Assembly: GCF_010183535.1 (NCBI RefSeq)
Contig: NC_071333.1
Coordinates: 15,684,587 to 15,748,586, forward strand
Length of the DNA: 64,000 nucleotides
Origin: Caenorhabditis remanei
Taxonomy: Eukaryota > Nematoda > Chromadorea > Rhabditida > Rhabditidae
Reading direction: 5' to 3'
Numbering within the stretch: position 1 is the first letter of the stretch; each line of letters begins with the position of its first letter. The translations under genes and the position numbers were made by a program. The notes beneath the pieces were generated by a model. It did no database searches. It worked only from the letters and a program-made list of their open reading frames with translations, and was not told the DNA's origin. Positions 23,728-35,696 of the stretch are shown piece after piece.

Positions 23728-25598
23728 TCTAGAGAAAATTTGTGGAAGTTTTGGAGGAAAACGCGATAGGGGAAGCAGTTTGATAAAAAATGTTCACGAC
23801 TAAACGTCTAATAGGCACGGCAACTCATAAAATAAAGGAAGCGAAAAATGGGCATTTCTGATAGCAATCATAACGGAAATCTTTTTACATTTCCTATTGG
23901 TACTATGGAAGACTAATAAAAGTAAGTGGGAACAAATAGGAATAAATTTACAAAAAAAGAAACAGCTAGGCAGTTTTTTTCCTTTTTAAAGCGAATTGAT
24001 AAGACCTCAGTGGCAATATGTAATTGATATTCAATATAGGTCAGTTGAGTAAACAAATGTACTGGAGAGCGATTGTGTTTGAATGAAGGTAATAAAAATC
24101 TACGTGGAGGGAAGTGTTGAAAAAGTGATAATGGTCTTGTCTTGTTGGGTGGAGTACTGAAACTAAGAAATGTGTTAAAAGATAATGGAATATGCAAATT
24201 GTTCTTGGAAGAGTGGAAGTATACAGCGTGGTGGTGAAATTCAAACAGCTTCTGGTCGTATTCAAAGTTTTCAACAAAAGTCGAGGACAGATAGAAGATA
24301 GAAACCAAATTTTGTTTACTTTTCTTTGGTGGCTGCCTATTGTGCGGTTGTGACCTGTATGAGTAACATACCTAGATTCAACGCCAAAAAAGAAGATAGA
24401 ACTATTTGAGACTTGAAGAACTTCCGGCTAACTTTCAATCTAACTAAGTGCTTCAAAAAGAAGAAAAAAAGATAGTAAATCCAAGGACTACTGGTAGTAA
24501 AGTCAACTCTCGGCAGAGCAAGAAAAAGAGCTTCCAACCTATATGAAGAAGCAGAAAACGAATCCTGCCCATATTTCAACAACCCCTTCTATGGGATGTC
24601 GTTTGCGGCGTCGTTGAAGGAAGGAGAAGCGACGTTTCCATCTGCCACGTAGGGTTTGCATAAATCAAATTGAAACGGATTTGGTTGACACCCTCTCTCG
24701 AAAAAAATATATGATGGAAAGAGGAAAATGAAGAGGAGATGAGAAGTGTGGAGGTGAGTAGAAAGCACTCTATCTGTGTTCGATCTCCATGGTAATTTAC
24801 ATATGAACTCGTGGTTTGTTTATACAACAAACAACTATATATGTATGATCAGAAAACCATTTGATATTCACAGTAATAATGTGGTCTATATAGTAATAAT
24901 TTTTTGCAAGAAAGACAAAGAAAAGTCAATATATCTTTGAATTCAACTTTTATTTTCTGCTCGGATGCATGCACTAATATCAGCCGTTAATTGAAATCCC
25001 GTGGGAAACGAAGTACACTCGTTTTTGGGTTTTGAAAAAGTGTCTCTATGAGACTCTTTTGCATCATCAATTGTTAAGAATGAACCTTGAGATTAATCAC
25101 TAGAAGATGTATATATGTGGGAAATCTAAGTTACCGTAAAAATTGTATTCTCAACTGCCTCCACTGCCTCCCAGAGAAGTTTTGTGATTTCAGAAACTCA
25201 TTAAAATTAAACGGAAAAACTTTTTTTGGACGTTCCATTTGTTGATCTTGAAATTGCTTATCACGCTACTTCTAGTCATAATCTAGAAAAAAACACTGAG
25301 ATAATCATTTTCATGAATTCTGAGTATAGATGAGGTGCCGTTATAATACAGCTTTTACAGAACTTCAGAAAATGGCAGAATATTTGAAACATTTTGATTT
25401 TTTGACAAGAAAAATTCTACAATGAGTCACATGTCATGTTTACAGTTTTTGTCACTAGATTTTTTGCAGATTCGGATAACCTCGTGACTCGTGTATTTAG
25501 TCACCCGACTCGGCGGTTTCTTCTCATCATTGTGTTTCAGTTCCTAGTTCAACTGTAAATGTTTCTAATTTTTATTATGCAGTCGATCACTGTGAGTC
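23728..25598. other. gene-free AT-rich interval
   Basis: Several frames of 70-130 codons occur on the minus strand between 23.9 and 24.8 kb, but they overlap one another in different frames, are rich in Phe/Leu/Ser/Tyr, and have no consistent splice partners. I see no gene, RNA gene or clear repeat. Confidence 0.35.
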
Positions 25599-25817
25599 AG
25601 AGTTGCGCGGAATTCCGACTTCCGACTTCCGACTTCCGACTTCCGGCCTGTTTTTCACTTCCGACTTCCGACTTCCGACTTCCGACTTCCGTTTTCAAAA
25701 TTTTGCTTCCGACTTCCGGATTAGAAATTTTACTTCCGACTTCCGACTTCCCACTTCCGGATTACAAATTTTACTTCCGACTTCCGTTTTAGAAAAAATC
25801 ACTTCCGCGCAACTCTG
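25599..25817. repeat. ACTTCCG heptamer array inside a 15-base inverted repeat
   Basis: The left end CAGAGTTGCGCGGAA (25599-25613) is perfectly complementary to the right end TTCCGCGCAACTCTG (25803-25817). Between them lie runs of the 7-base unit ACTTCCG broken by AAATTTT-type spacers (GGATTAGAAATTTT, GGATTACAAATTTT). It looks like a nonautonomous inverted-repeat element whose interior has expanded as a minisatellite. Confidence 0.9.
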
Positions 25818-26322
25818 CTGTGAGTATTCCACCCCTCATTTTGAGTCACCCATTACATTTTGCAGACGACATAACAAGACGCTTACTGTAGACTTCAAGA
25901 AAAACAGTTTTCTCAATAACAAAAATCTGTCTTTCTCTATTAGTCATGTTTGGAGAGAAGGCTCGCACGGTACCGACTGGTACCGACTGGTAAAAACACA
26001 AAAACATGTTGGCCATAGATTTTGCGTAGCTCACAGTAAAAACAAGGATGAGTAACAGGATCATTGGCGTCTCTTCTCACTAGCTCCTGAAAAATGAAAA
26101 TGTGGTTTTGTTGCTCTACTTTGACGTTATAAAAAACTATGCGGAAGAAGTTTATTTGTACGGGTTTTAGACGTATAACTGACAGCAAAGTAAAATATGG
26201 AGAGCATCATCAAGAGACAGAAAAGGATTTGATTAGAACGGAGATATCACAACTGTAAAAGAGAAAAAGAAAGTTCAGGAAACTGGTGAATGTAAATAAT
26301 ATAGTATGAATAACAAGAGAAA

Positions 26323-27591
26323 TTAGTGAAGCGTAAGATAGTTTTCAGAACTAAAAAAGTTCTCGTATTCCGGCTCCACATTCACAGCTTTTCTAAAACA
26401 TTCGTAATCGAGGCTTGCTCCGACTGGCATCCACTTCTTTGAACACATCAATTTCTCAACATTTCTACTGGAATAGTTGTAGTGCACCATGCCGGAAACC
26501 ATATGCAAATGTTGTCTACCGAGAACATATTCAGGTTTCAACTTTTCAGTCTCCCAAATGACTTGGTTAACAATGAACTTGTACTCAGCAATAGATTCTA
26601 TTCCATTGGGTAATCCGTTTTTCAATCCCAACACCATCTTTTCTATGTTGTATTTATGTTTGACCTTGTATTCGAGCATTCGAGATATCACATTGATGAT
26701 AACGAGACATCCCGTACGTCCCAATCCAGAATTACTTTGAATGACAGGAGCATGCATTCCGCAAGTGGGAGAATATCTTGAGATTGATGCATTCCAAAGA
26801 GCATTGTGATCTAGAATGATTTGAATGGTTGGGTATCAAAGGAGCGCAGAAACATACGTTTCAAATGGTCAAGGAACTGTCCAAAACGCTCAGGAACAGG
26901 CGTATAAAAACCCCACGAGACGTACTGAATATGTGTGACGGTGTGAAGAACTGAAAAATATTTTATGTTAATTCAAGACTCTACCTAGTCAATTCACCTT
27001 TATTGTCTTGCTTTTTAACTGTCAAAACACGAGTAATATATCCTCGTGTTGCATCTCTTCTTGTGCAAGTGATAGCAAACGGTCCAAAAACGAGTCTCTC
27101 TTTTTCGTTGGCTGGGAAGTATATTTGTGCTTGATTGACGGGTGACGTGAGCATCACAATGAAAAGTGACTCTTTCTCCCAAATCATTTGCCAAAAATGG
27201 TGAGCTTTTTCCACAAACACACTGCCTCGGAGAATGTAATTCTGTCTGATTTGCGGATAGCTTATGAGAGAACCAGTCATCTCTTTTTCAGCGCGAGCAC
27301 CGACTGGAGCTATGAAAATAGGTGTCATGTTGCCTGAAAATAAGAAAAAAGCAAGAAGTGAGGTTTTAACATACCTTCCACTGGCTCGTTATTAAAGAAC
27401 AAATCACAACAACTTCGTTCTTTATTTTGTTTTGCTTCCGTTTCAATACGCTGAAATATGATACTTTGATAAAACCTGTTTAACTCACTTACATTGAACA
27501 TAGGCACCCATAGATTACTCTTATCAATGATAGCTCTTTTGAGAGTAAGACGCTCAAGAACCTTCTCTACACCAATAATCTCGCTCAGCAT
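26323..27591 (-). CDS. protein tyrosine phosphatase-like protein, predicted inactive
   Basis: Five exons (27591-27493, 27450-27375, 27333-26998, 26950-26858, 26810-26323) give 363 residues. The classical PTP fold is recognised from FIAPVGARAEKEMTG, HHFWQMIWE and LFIVMLTSP (equivalent to IATQGP..T, FWxMVWE, IVMLT), from THIQYVSW, and from a C-terminal SGLGRTG loop. Both catalytic elements are changed. The HCSAGxGRTG signature reads IQSNSGLGRTG, so the nucleophilic Cys is Ser, and the WPD loop reads WGF, so the general acid Asp is absent. There is no membrane segment. Nematodes carry many rapidly evolving PTP genes, often sperm-expressed. This one is likely a pseudophosphatase that binds phosphotyrosine or a partner rather than cutting phosphate. 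All splice phases agree, so it does not look like a dead gene. Confidence 0.85.
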
Positions 27592-27834
27592 TTTGAATAA
27601 ATGACGATTCTCAGAGACTGTTTTCGCCTTTATATGGTTATTTCAATTAGCGGAAATTGTCATAGACTGACGCGACGACCATGGCATAGACCGTCTTGTT
27701 TTTAAGTTTTCAATTAGGAAGCCGACTCTAATCTCTTTCCGATGGCTTTCTTACAAAAATATGAATATTTTTCGGAAACAATACTTTTCAAAAAGAAAAT
27801 CTTGTTTTCATTCATCGGGCCTTGTCCAAGGAGA

Positions 27835-30800
27835 GAATCCTAAAAGGAGTTCAAAGAAACTCAAACACAAATCAAACACGGAAAGCAATCATAGTTTGAT
27901 TAGATAAGAGAAAAGTTACTCCCTTCACAATTATGGTCATCGAATCAATCACTTTCAGATCACGGTGAAAACTGTCTCTTACTCTGCTGAGATTTTCCTC
28001 CAAATACATTCAGAGTTTTAAAAATCATTTATGGTTTTGACTATTAAAGAGATTTCGTCCAATTGTTTCAGTTCAGGATATCTTTGAATCAATTTTCTCG
28101 GCCTTGGGTAACCGATGACAGCTCCGACATTCTCTTCACACTTTTCAAGTTTCTGATATCTCGACAGTTTCAAAAAACCATCAATTTCTTTTTTACTTTA
28201 CAATAAACTCAGTAATCCGATGCCAGTTCTAATCGCTAAATTATATTCTCCCAGTCCCAAGATATCGTATGCTTGTTTCAGCTCATACTCTTCAATTTGA
28301 AAGCCAGAACCTTTCCTTACTACACTTTTCCAACCAATTTCTTTTGAATCAGCAGCTATTGACTCTGCTCGCACCCTCGGTTTCGATTTCTTCTTTTTTT
28401 TCGAAAAATTGAGCTATTTCCACTGAACTCAACAATTCTTTGCAAATCTTCATAATTCTTTTCTGTTTTATTTGGTACTAGGCTACAATATTCAATTCTG
28501 AAGTATACCTTCCAAACTGGTCACTCATTTGCTCTGTCCACTACTTCTTCCTAGTTCTTTCCAGATTTTGCTGATCACTGCAAAATTTTGAAATAAATTT
28601 AATAATCTAGTGACCATGTTCAGCTTTTCATCATCCATTCTTCAAAATTGAGATAATCGTATGTCTTTTTCAGCTCATGCTCTTTAGGTTACCAGTGATA
28701 GCTTTTTTCAAGACTTTTAAGAAGTTTTCCAATAATTTGACTAAAGAAACTTTAATATTTGGAACTGAACTAGGCAGTCCGATGATTATTTCTAACTTCA
28801 GCTGGTAGCATCTTCCCAGGCTTCCACTCGTGGCTCTCATCCTCACTTCTCCGACTTCGTAGCAATTGGCACTGTTTTTTTTTCGTTTTTTTTCTTTGCG
28901 ATGTCTTTTTCAAATTCAAAAACCTGAAACATGGTTCAATAGTATCTTCAAACATTCAGTCCTAATGTACTCAGTTTCAGACTACACCATTTCCATCTTT
29001 AAAAAAATTTCTCAATTCACTACATTTTCCCATCTTTTCTCCCTGTTTTGTTCCGAAAATGTTGCTTTTTTTCAACGAATTCAATAATTCAAACTCAATA
29101 ATTCAAACTTTTCATACAAGTTTTTCTCAGGTTATCGATCGCCAGTTTCAGCTCGTATTCTTTTAATTGTCAGCCATTGAGCCTTCTCACTATTTCTTCG
29201 CAGGTTTCGCCCAATTTTTTGTCAAATCTACTAACTTTTTGAACCAATTCCGCACTCTGACAACAGCTTCGAACTTTTTATACAAATTTTTATTGCTTTC
29301 CAGTTATATCTCGTGCAAGAAGAATATGTCAGTCATGGAGTTTTCTCACTACTCGTTTCCATCATTTCCGTGATATTCAAACTTAGATGCGTCCGGATTA
29401 ATCCAGCATCACGACGACAATGTTGAATTTTTATTCTCCAAGCTCCAGATCATCGCTTGTCATTTTCAGCCCCTCTTCTGATCGCCACGTATACTGTTAC
29501 CAGGTCTCTCCACATTACTCTGGTCTTCTTTTTTCCCGATTTCTTCCTGAAAAGTAAGCATTTCCAACTGGTTACAAAAATTTTTGGTTGTTGTAAACTT
29601 TTTTCAGACTACCATATGTCGTTTTCATGCTTCACTCTCGAGCTTCTCACGTGTTTCCTAATTTCCTTAATTTTCCGCTCAAAATTTCGATAGTTTCGTA
29701 GAAATTCAGTAATCCGATAGCTTTCTGAGTTTTTCACCTTGTATCAGGTTATCGATCACTAGTTCCAGCTCCTACCTTTGGAATGGCAAGTCATAGAGTC
29801 TTTTCAAAACGGCTCCGCATTTTTCTTTACAACTGGAACATGTTAGAATGGATCAATCAGGCCTACAACGGTTTGAAACGTTTTGTGCACAATTTTCCTG
29901 TCTCAGGTTATTAATTGACAGGTTCAATTCAAACCAGTGGAATAGCCAGCCATCGAGCCTTCTCACTATTTATTCGCATCTTCTTTCCAGTTTTTTCTTC
30001 AAAACTTTAATATTTTTTCATAAATTAAGCAATTTGACAATATTTTTGAACTTTTCTTACACATTCTCCATGTCTCAGATTATCGATTGCGGGGTACACG
30101 CCGCATAGGCCTGCCATGAACCCCTCTCACTGCTAATTTGCATCTTCATCTCAATTTCTTTTACCAAACTTCCATATTTTTGCATGGACTTAGCAATCCA
30201 AGAACAGTTCCAAACTTTTCATCCAAATTTTTCGCGTCTCAGATCATCGATTGGCAGTTCAAGCTCGTACCATCCGAATCATCTGCCGTGCAGTCATCTC
30301 ACCACTGATTTGTCTATTTTTTCTAATTTTTACTTCAAAAATGTCGTATATTTGCATGGATGCAGCACTGCGATGCCAGTTGTCAACTTTGTACACCACT
30401 TTTAGCTGTTCCAAATAATTATTTGATGTTTTCGGCTAGTTTTCAATAATTCCTCACATGCAGGTGATTCCCGTTGCTCCGTTTTTGTTTCTCTCTGGAT
30501 TTCTTTTTGAGAAATATCATGGTTAGAGTGAATTCGTTGATCCGGTGATAGTTCGAAGGTATTTTCTTCATTCTTTCAGGTCCCAGGTTTTCGAATTCCG
30601 ATTTTAGCTTTCACCGCATCGACTTGACAGGCAGAGGTCACACGGAATCAATTTTCCTGGTTATTCTTGCCAACGTTTCTTTATAATCAAAGTTTTGAAA
30701 TATATTTGTGCATCGAACCGGCAAAACTTCAATCAGAATCTTCAAAGTCGCCAGAGCGTAGAGCGGAAAGCATAAACCTGCCAAATCGATGGTTGTCAGC

Positions 30801-31110
30801 TGAAATTTTGAGAGGAAAGTCAGAAAAAGTAGAAGAATAATGTTTCTAAAATTATTGTTGCAGAAATTATTGTTATTTCTTATTTGAAATGAACTTTTGT
30901 CAAGAATAAAACAAAAATAAAAATTAATTCCCCTTTTCCACGAGTATTCCACGACGGAGCAATATTCTAGGCTTCCTTGGGTTTCTCGACCGCCGCCCTT
31001 CTTTTCTCTTCCATCACCTTCCCCCTCTTTCAACATACAAGTGTATGCCAACTGAGAATGTGTTCACTCCAGCGATAGTTGAGAGAAACAACGGATAGAA
31101 AATGAGAATT
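27835..31110 (-). pseudogene. decayed repeat-containing gene, copy 1
   Basis: This block and 31205-33757 are direct duplicates. Matching landmarks include CTCAAACACAAATCAAACAC (27867 and 31231) and a nearly identical stretch of about 450 bases at 30640-31105 versus 33300-33750. The interior is made of degenerate units of about 165 bases marked by GATTATCGATTG-type sequence (for example 29755, 29910, 30077, 30241). On the minus strand the units encode recurring peptide scraps such as IDNLRQEK and RKVQ, and an upstream exon-like stretch (30640-30801) reads FPLYALATLKILIEVLP after a good acceptor. Stops and frameshifts interrupt every path I tried. I do not recognise the parent protein. Confidence 0.45.
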
Positions 31111-31204
31111 GAATTCAAGGAAAGTTATCAATTGCCAGTTTCAGCTCAAACCCTTGAAGTAGTCAGCCATCGAGCATTCTCACTATTTATTCGCACCCAG
31201 GAAA

Positions 31205-33757
31205 CAATCTTAAAGAGAATACAAAAAACTCAAACACAAATCAAACACTGAATGCAATCAAACTTTGATTAGATAAGAGAAAAGCTACTCCCTTTATAGT
31301 GTTGCTCAATCACGTTCAGATCAAGAAACTATCTACTCTACTCAATTTTTCCTCCAAGCATATTTGAAAAGTTTGGAAACTATTTATGCTTTAGACAATT
31401 AGAGAGATTCCGTCCAATTGTTTCAGTTCAAGACATCCTTCAATAAATTTTGTTGGCCGTGGCAACCGGATAACAGACCCGATATTCTTTACATATTTTT
31501 CAAGTCTCAGATACTTTGACAGTTGCAAAAATTGTCACTTTCTTTCACTTAATGATTTGTTTTTGTTTTTCTCTGTACCAGGATATAACCAAAATCCATT
31601 TTCAAATTTACCTTCCGAACTGCTCTCATTCATTCTGTCTACCACTTTTTCGCAGTTTTTTTCAGAAGTTTCCTCAAGTTTTTCTTTAAAAAAAACAAAT
31701 TTCATGATCCAGCGACAATATTGAGCTTTTCATCATCCATTCTCCAAATTTCAGATCATCGTTTGTCTGTTTTAGCTCATGCCCTTCAGATTATTAGTGG
31801 TAGCCCCTTTCACGACTTTTTTCAAGTTTTCCAATAATTTGTTAGAAGAAACTTTGATATTTGGAAATGAATTCAGCAATCCAAAGGCAATTTCAAACGT
31901 TTGACCGTATTTTCTTCAGATCCTGACTTCCACACGTCATTTTTATCTTCTCTTCCCATATTTCGTAGCAATTGGCACTCCTCACTACTTTTTCCCGCTA
32001 TTTCTCTTTTTACTTCGATACGTTTTGAAGAATTTCAGTATTCCACTGATCATTTTGTACTTTTCCATTTTAAAAGCTTATTGTATCTTGATTTTTTCTT
32101 TCAAATTTGCACACGTCCGCATGGATTCAGCAATACGACGGCTTATTTTCTCGAACTCTTTTCTGAAACATGGATATCTCCAACCGTGAAAAATAAATTG
32201 TCGGTCGTTTAAAACGGTTGTCCCTATTCTATTCAATTTCGGACTACCCTACGTCGTTTTCATGTTGCACTCTCGAACTTCACATGTGTTTCTCAACTTT
32301 CTTTATTTTTTCTTTCTTGCTTTCAACCATTTTGTAGGAATTCAACAACCCGATAGCCTTTCCCAACTTTTCATGCATCTCTTCCTTGTATCAGATTATC
32401 GATCTCCAGTTCCATCTCCTACCCATGGAGTGGCCAGTCATAGGGTCTTCTCACTACTGCTTGTCATCTTTTATCCGCGTTTTTTTTACAAATTGAATAT
32501 TTTCGAATGAATTTAGCAACCATACGACGGTGTTGAACTTTTCGTAAACTTTTTTTCTGTCTCAGGTTATCAAATGGCAGTTTCAGCCTGTACCCTTCAA
32601 ATAGTCAGTCATGGAGCCTTCTACTTATTCGCAACTTTCTAATTTTCCATCTGAACTTGGATAGTTTTTTATGAAAGCAGCGATCCGGCAATGTTTTTGA
32701 ACTTTTCTGGCACATTTTTCTTGTCTCAGATTATCGATTGTCGGTTACATCTCGAACTCGTCGAATAGGCCAGCCATGAAGCCCTCTCACTTCTACTTTC
32801 CACATTTATCTTGACTTTTTCTTCCAAACTTTGATAATTTTGCATGGATTTGGCTATCCAAGAACAGTTCCGAACTTTTCATCAAATTTTTCTTGCCTCA
32901 GAATGTCGATTGCCAGATCCAACTCGTATCATACAAATTGTCAGCCGCGGAGCCATCTCACTTCTGCGTTGCAGATTTTTACCAATTTTTTTCTTCAAAA
33001 ATTTTATACTTTTGCAAAGATGCAGCCATGTGATGCCAGTTATCAACTTTTTTACATCACTTTAAGCAGTCCCGAATCGATATTTGCTGTTTTTGGCTGT
33101 TGTTTCAATAATTCTGCACAGGTATGCAACTCCCACAACTTGTTTTTTGTTTCTTTCCAAATATCCTTTCGAAAAATAACATGGTTAGAGTGAATTCGTT
33201 GATTCGGTGATAGTTCGAAGGTTTTATCTTCATTGTTTCGGCTCCCAAGTTCTCGAATACCAATTTTAGCTTTCGCCGCATCAATTTGACAGACAGAGGC
33301 CTCACGTGCTCTGATTATTCTTGTCAAATTTTCTTTAACATCAAAGTTTTGAAATGTATTTGTTCATCGAATCGGCAAAACTTTTGTTAGAATCTTCAAA
33401 GCCATCAGAGCGTAGAGCGGAAAGCATACGTCCGCCAAATCGATGGGTGTCAGCTGAAATTTGAAGAGAAAAGTCAGAAAAAAGTGGAAGAATAATGTTT
33501 CTAAAATTTTTATCATAGAAATTATTCTTATTTTTCATTTTAAATGAACTTTTGTCAAGAATAAAACAAAAATAAAAATTAATTCCCCTTTTCCACGAGT
33601 ACTCCACGACGGAGCAACATTCTAGGCCACCTTGGTGTTCTCGGCCATCTCCCCTTTTCCTCTTCCATCACCTTCCCCCTCTTTCGACATACAAGTGTAT
33701 GCCAACTGAGAATGTATTCTCTTCAGCGACATTTGAGAGAAACAACGGATAGGAAAT
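31205..33757 (-). pseudogene. decayed repeat-containing gene, copy 2
   Basis: Second copy of the block above, shorter by about 700 bases. Its repeat units fall at about 32394, 32567, 32731 and 32901, spaced 164-173 bases. The first exon-like stretch (33348-33461) again starts after AAATTTCAG and reads LADVCFPLY, but meets a TGA where copy 1 has TGC. A 92-codon frame at 33052-33327 (with ELSPNQRIHSNH) corresponds to a stretch broken by stops in copy 1. The copies thus carry different disabling changes. Confidence 0.45.
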
Positions 33758-35137
33758 GAGAATTGACTTTTGTAAATTTTTGTTGAGAATTTTTTGAACG
33801 TTTTCTTACATTTTTCTATTCACTTTCACCTCCAAGTTGTCTCGTCATTTCCAAAATCGTGTGATTTCCATTGAGACTTCCATTAACCTACTTAAGATAC
33901 TGTACATTGACTTTGTACCTTCGTTTCTATCAGTTTCGATCTTCTGAATGAATGATTGATAGTAGTACAAAGTCTTTCTGATTTTTCTGAATTCCTCTGT
34001 TTTAAAAAATCATTTCTAATGTCTGCAGGCCACGATTTTACGACGAATTCACCACTTTAGTCTTTGAAAAATCCCGTTCTTCGTCAACTTTTTTTTGCCG
34101 TGAATGATCTTTTTGTCCTGTCTCTGTCTCCCTCTCCTCATTTTATCGCCTACAATCTGAGATCGTTCATTGTTCTTCAAGAAAAGTACTAAATTACATT
34201 GATTTGTGTACTTCTTTAGAAATACGATACCTTCCAGTCGTAAATAATTTGAGGAAATCGGATTGTGGTCGTATTCTCCGAAAATCAGGACTTCTCAGTC
34301 AGAAAACAGGAAAATCGTCTTCGCCTCTCTTTTTTAATGACTTGGAACGTCTTTCGATGCGATTTGAACATTTATTCCGGAATCAAAATCACAATAGGAA
34401 CATAATGACTGGTTCCTGAGATTTTTGTGACAGTATCTAATCACACTTTCAAACTTTAATACTTATCATAATCATTGGCATTGATGGATGCCATTTTTAA
34501 CTTAACTATGCTAATAAATTCCAGCCATTATGTCTCTGTCTCCTTCTCTTTCTCAAGAAGACACATATTTTGTTAGTCACATTCTATTGACACTTCTTTC
34601 TCAAAGCAATCCAAATATGTATTAGTACTACATTTTGATATAACTACAACCCCATCGAAAATTCATTATTTTTCTGATAACATGCCTTAGAAATAAGAAA
34701 TCTATCATGATAATCTTCATTCATTTTTGCACATGTCTTGGACACCTTCTGACATTTTTCGATTAGCTTTTCATATTACACTCTTTCTCCTTGAAAACAG
34801 ATTCAATCCGTTTCCGGTCTTCGTGATATAAATATTGAGCTAAAACTTATGAAATCTGAAAACAATTCCTTCCTTCTCCTGAATGTTGTTGTTTTCGAGG
34901 CACAAAATCAGCTTTGTTAGAAAGAAAACCAGATAACACCGTCTTTGTTACTAATAATATGCTTGCTCAACACGGATTATATATTTTAGCCGTCTTCTTC
35001 TGATTTTCAGATCAATACCGAGAATTAGATAAGAACAGCCAATTAGTTTCTCATCGTATTGCCTGTTTTCTTTTTTCTTCTTTTTTCCTCTCTTCTGCAT
35101 AAATTCTTGACAAACGTTTGTGTTTTAAGGACTCCAA
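33758..35137. other. gene-free interval before the Elongin-C-like gene
   Basis: No supported exon or clear repeat. The last part should hold the promoter of the plus-strand gene at 35138. Confidence 0.35.
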
Positions 35138-35696
35138 ATGTCGTCTGCCGACGGAAACGGAAACAATGAGGAGAGAGAGGCAACGGAAGAGATTCAAAAG
35201 CTGAAATTGGAGAAAGGAGAGCAGGAAAAAGAAAAAGAAGAAGAGAAAAAAGACGACTCCAACAAAGAAGCGCCCGAGGAAAACAACAAAGGTCAGTTTG
35301 TTAAAAATTATTTGAAAACCTATGGTACATTTTTCTCAAATTTCAGAGCCCACCACATCGAAACCGAAGCGCCAAAAACGCAAGAACCGCGGTCTCAACG
35401 GAGCAAACTCGTTATATGTGAAACTCGTCAGTCGAGACGAGCATGAGTTCATTATAAAAAGGGAGCTGGCAGAGAAATCGAGAGTTCTCAAGAACATGTT
35501 GCGCTGTCCGGGAGGAGGGCCGTCGAACAACACCGTGTACCTCCATATGATACCATCAGGCGTGTTGCAGAAGATGTGCAACTACCTTATGTATCAGAAA
35601 CAATATCTGAAGAAACAAGGAGAAATCGAGGAGTTTGAGATTAAGCCGGAAGACGCTCTGGATTTGATGTATGTAGCCGGGTTCTTTGAAATTTAA
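35138..35696 (+). CDS. Elongin-C-like protein with charged N-terminal extension
   Basis: Two exons (35138-35291, 35347-35696) give 167 residues. Residues about 75-167 align with Elongin C (Skp1/BTB-type fold): LYVKLVSRDEHEFIIKRELA, IPSGVLQKMCNYLMYQKQYL, and the C-terminal DLMYVAGFFEI matching ELLMAANFLDC. Elongin C links Elongin B and BC-box substrate receptors to Cullin-2/5 ubiquitin ligases. The first 70 residues are almost entirely Glu, Lys, Asn and Asp and are absent from ordinary Elongin C, which has about 112 residues. The loop between the first helix and IPS also differs (CPGGGPSNN). It is probably a divergent paralogue beside a canonical elc-1 elsewhere. AATAAA is at about 35736. Confidence 0.8.

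Noticed and set aside
23913..24830. Minus-strand frames of 78-131 codons
   Set aside because: They overlap each other in different frames, are dominated by Phe/Leu/Ser/Tyr, and lack splice partners; best explained by the AT-rich base composition.
25846..26188. Minus-strand frame with a signal-peptide-like start (MILLLILVFTVSYA)
   Set aside because: An overlapping frame preceded by a good acceptor (ELVRRDANDPV) is equally likely, neither continues into further exons, and part overlaps repeat-like TACCGACTGG sequence.
29848..30405. Plus-strand frames with similar starts (MDLAIQEQF) also seen at 32844
   Set aside because: The likeness comes from the duplicated block; the peptides are Phe/Ser/His-rich and the frames are not preserved between copies.
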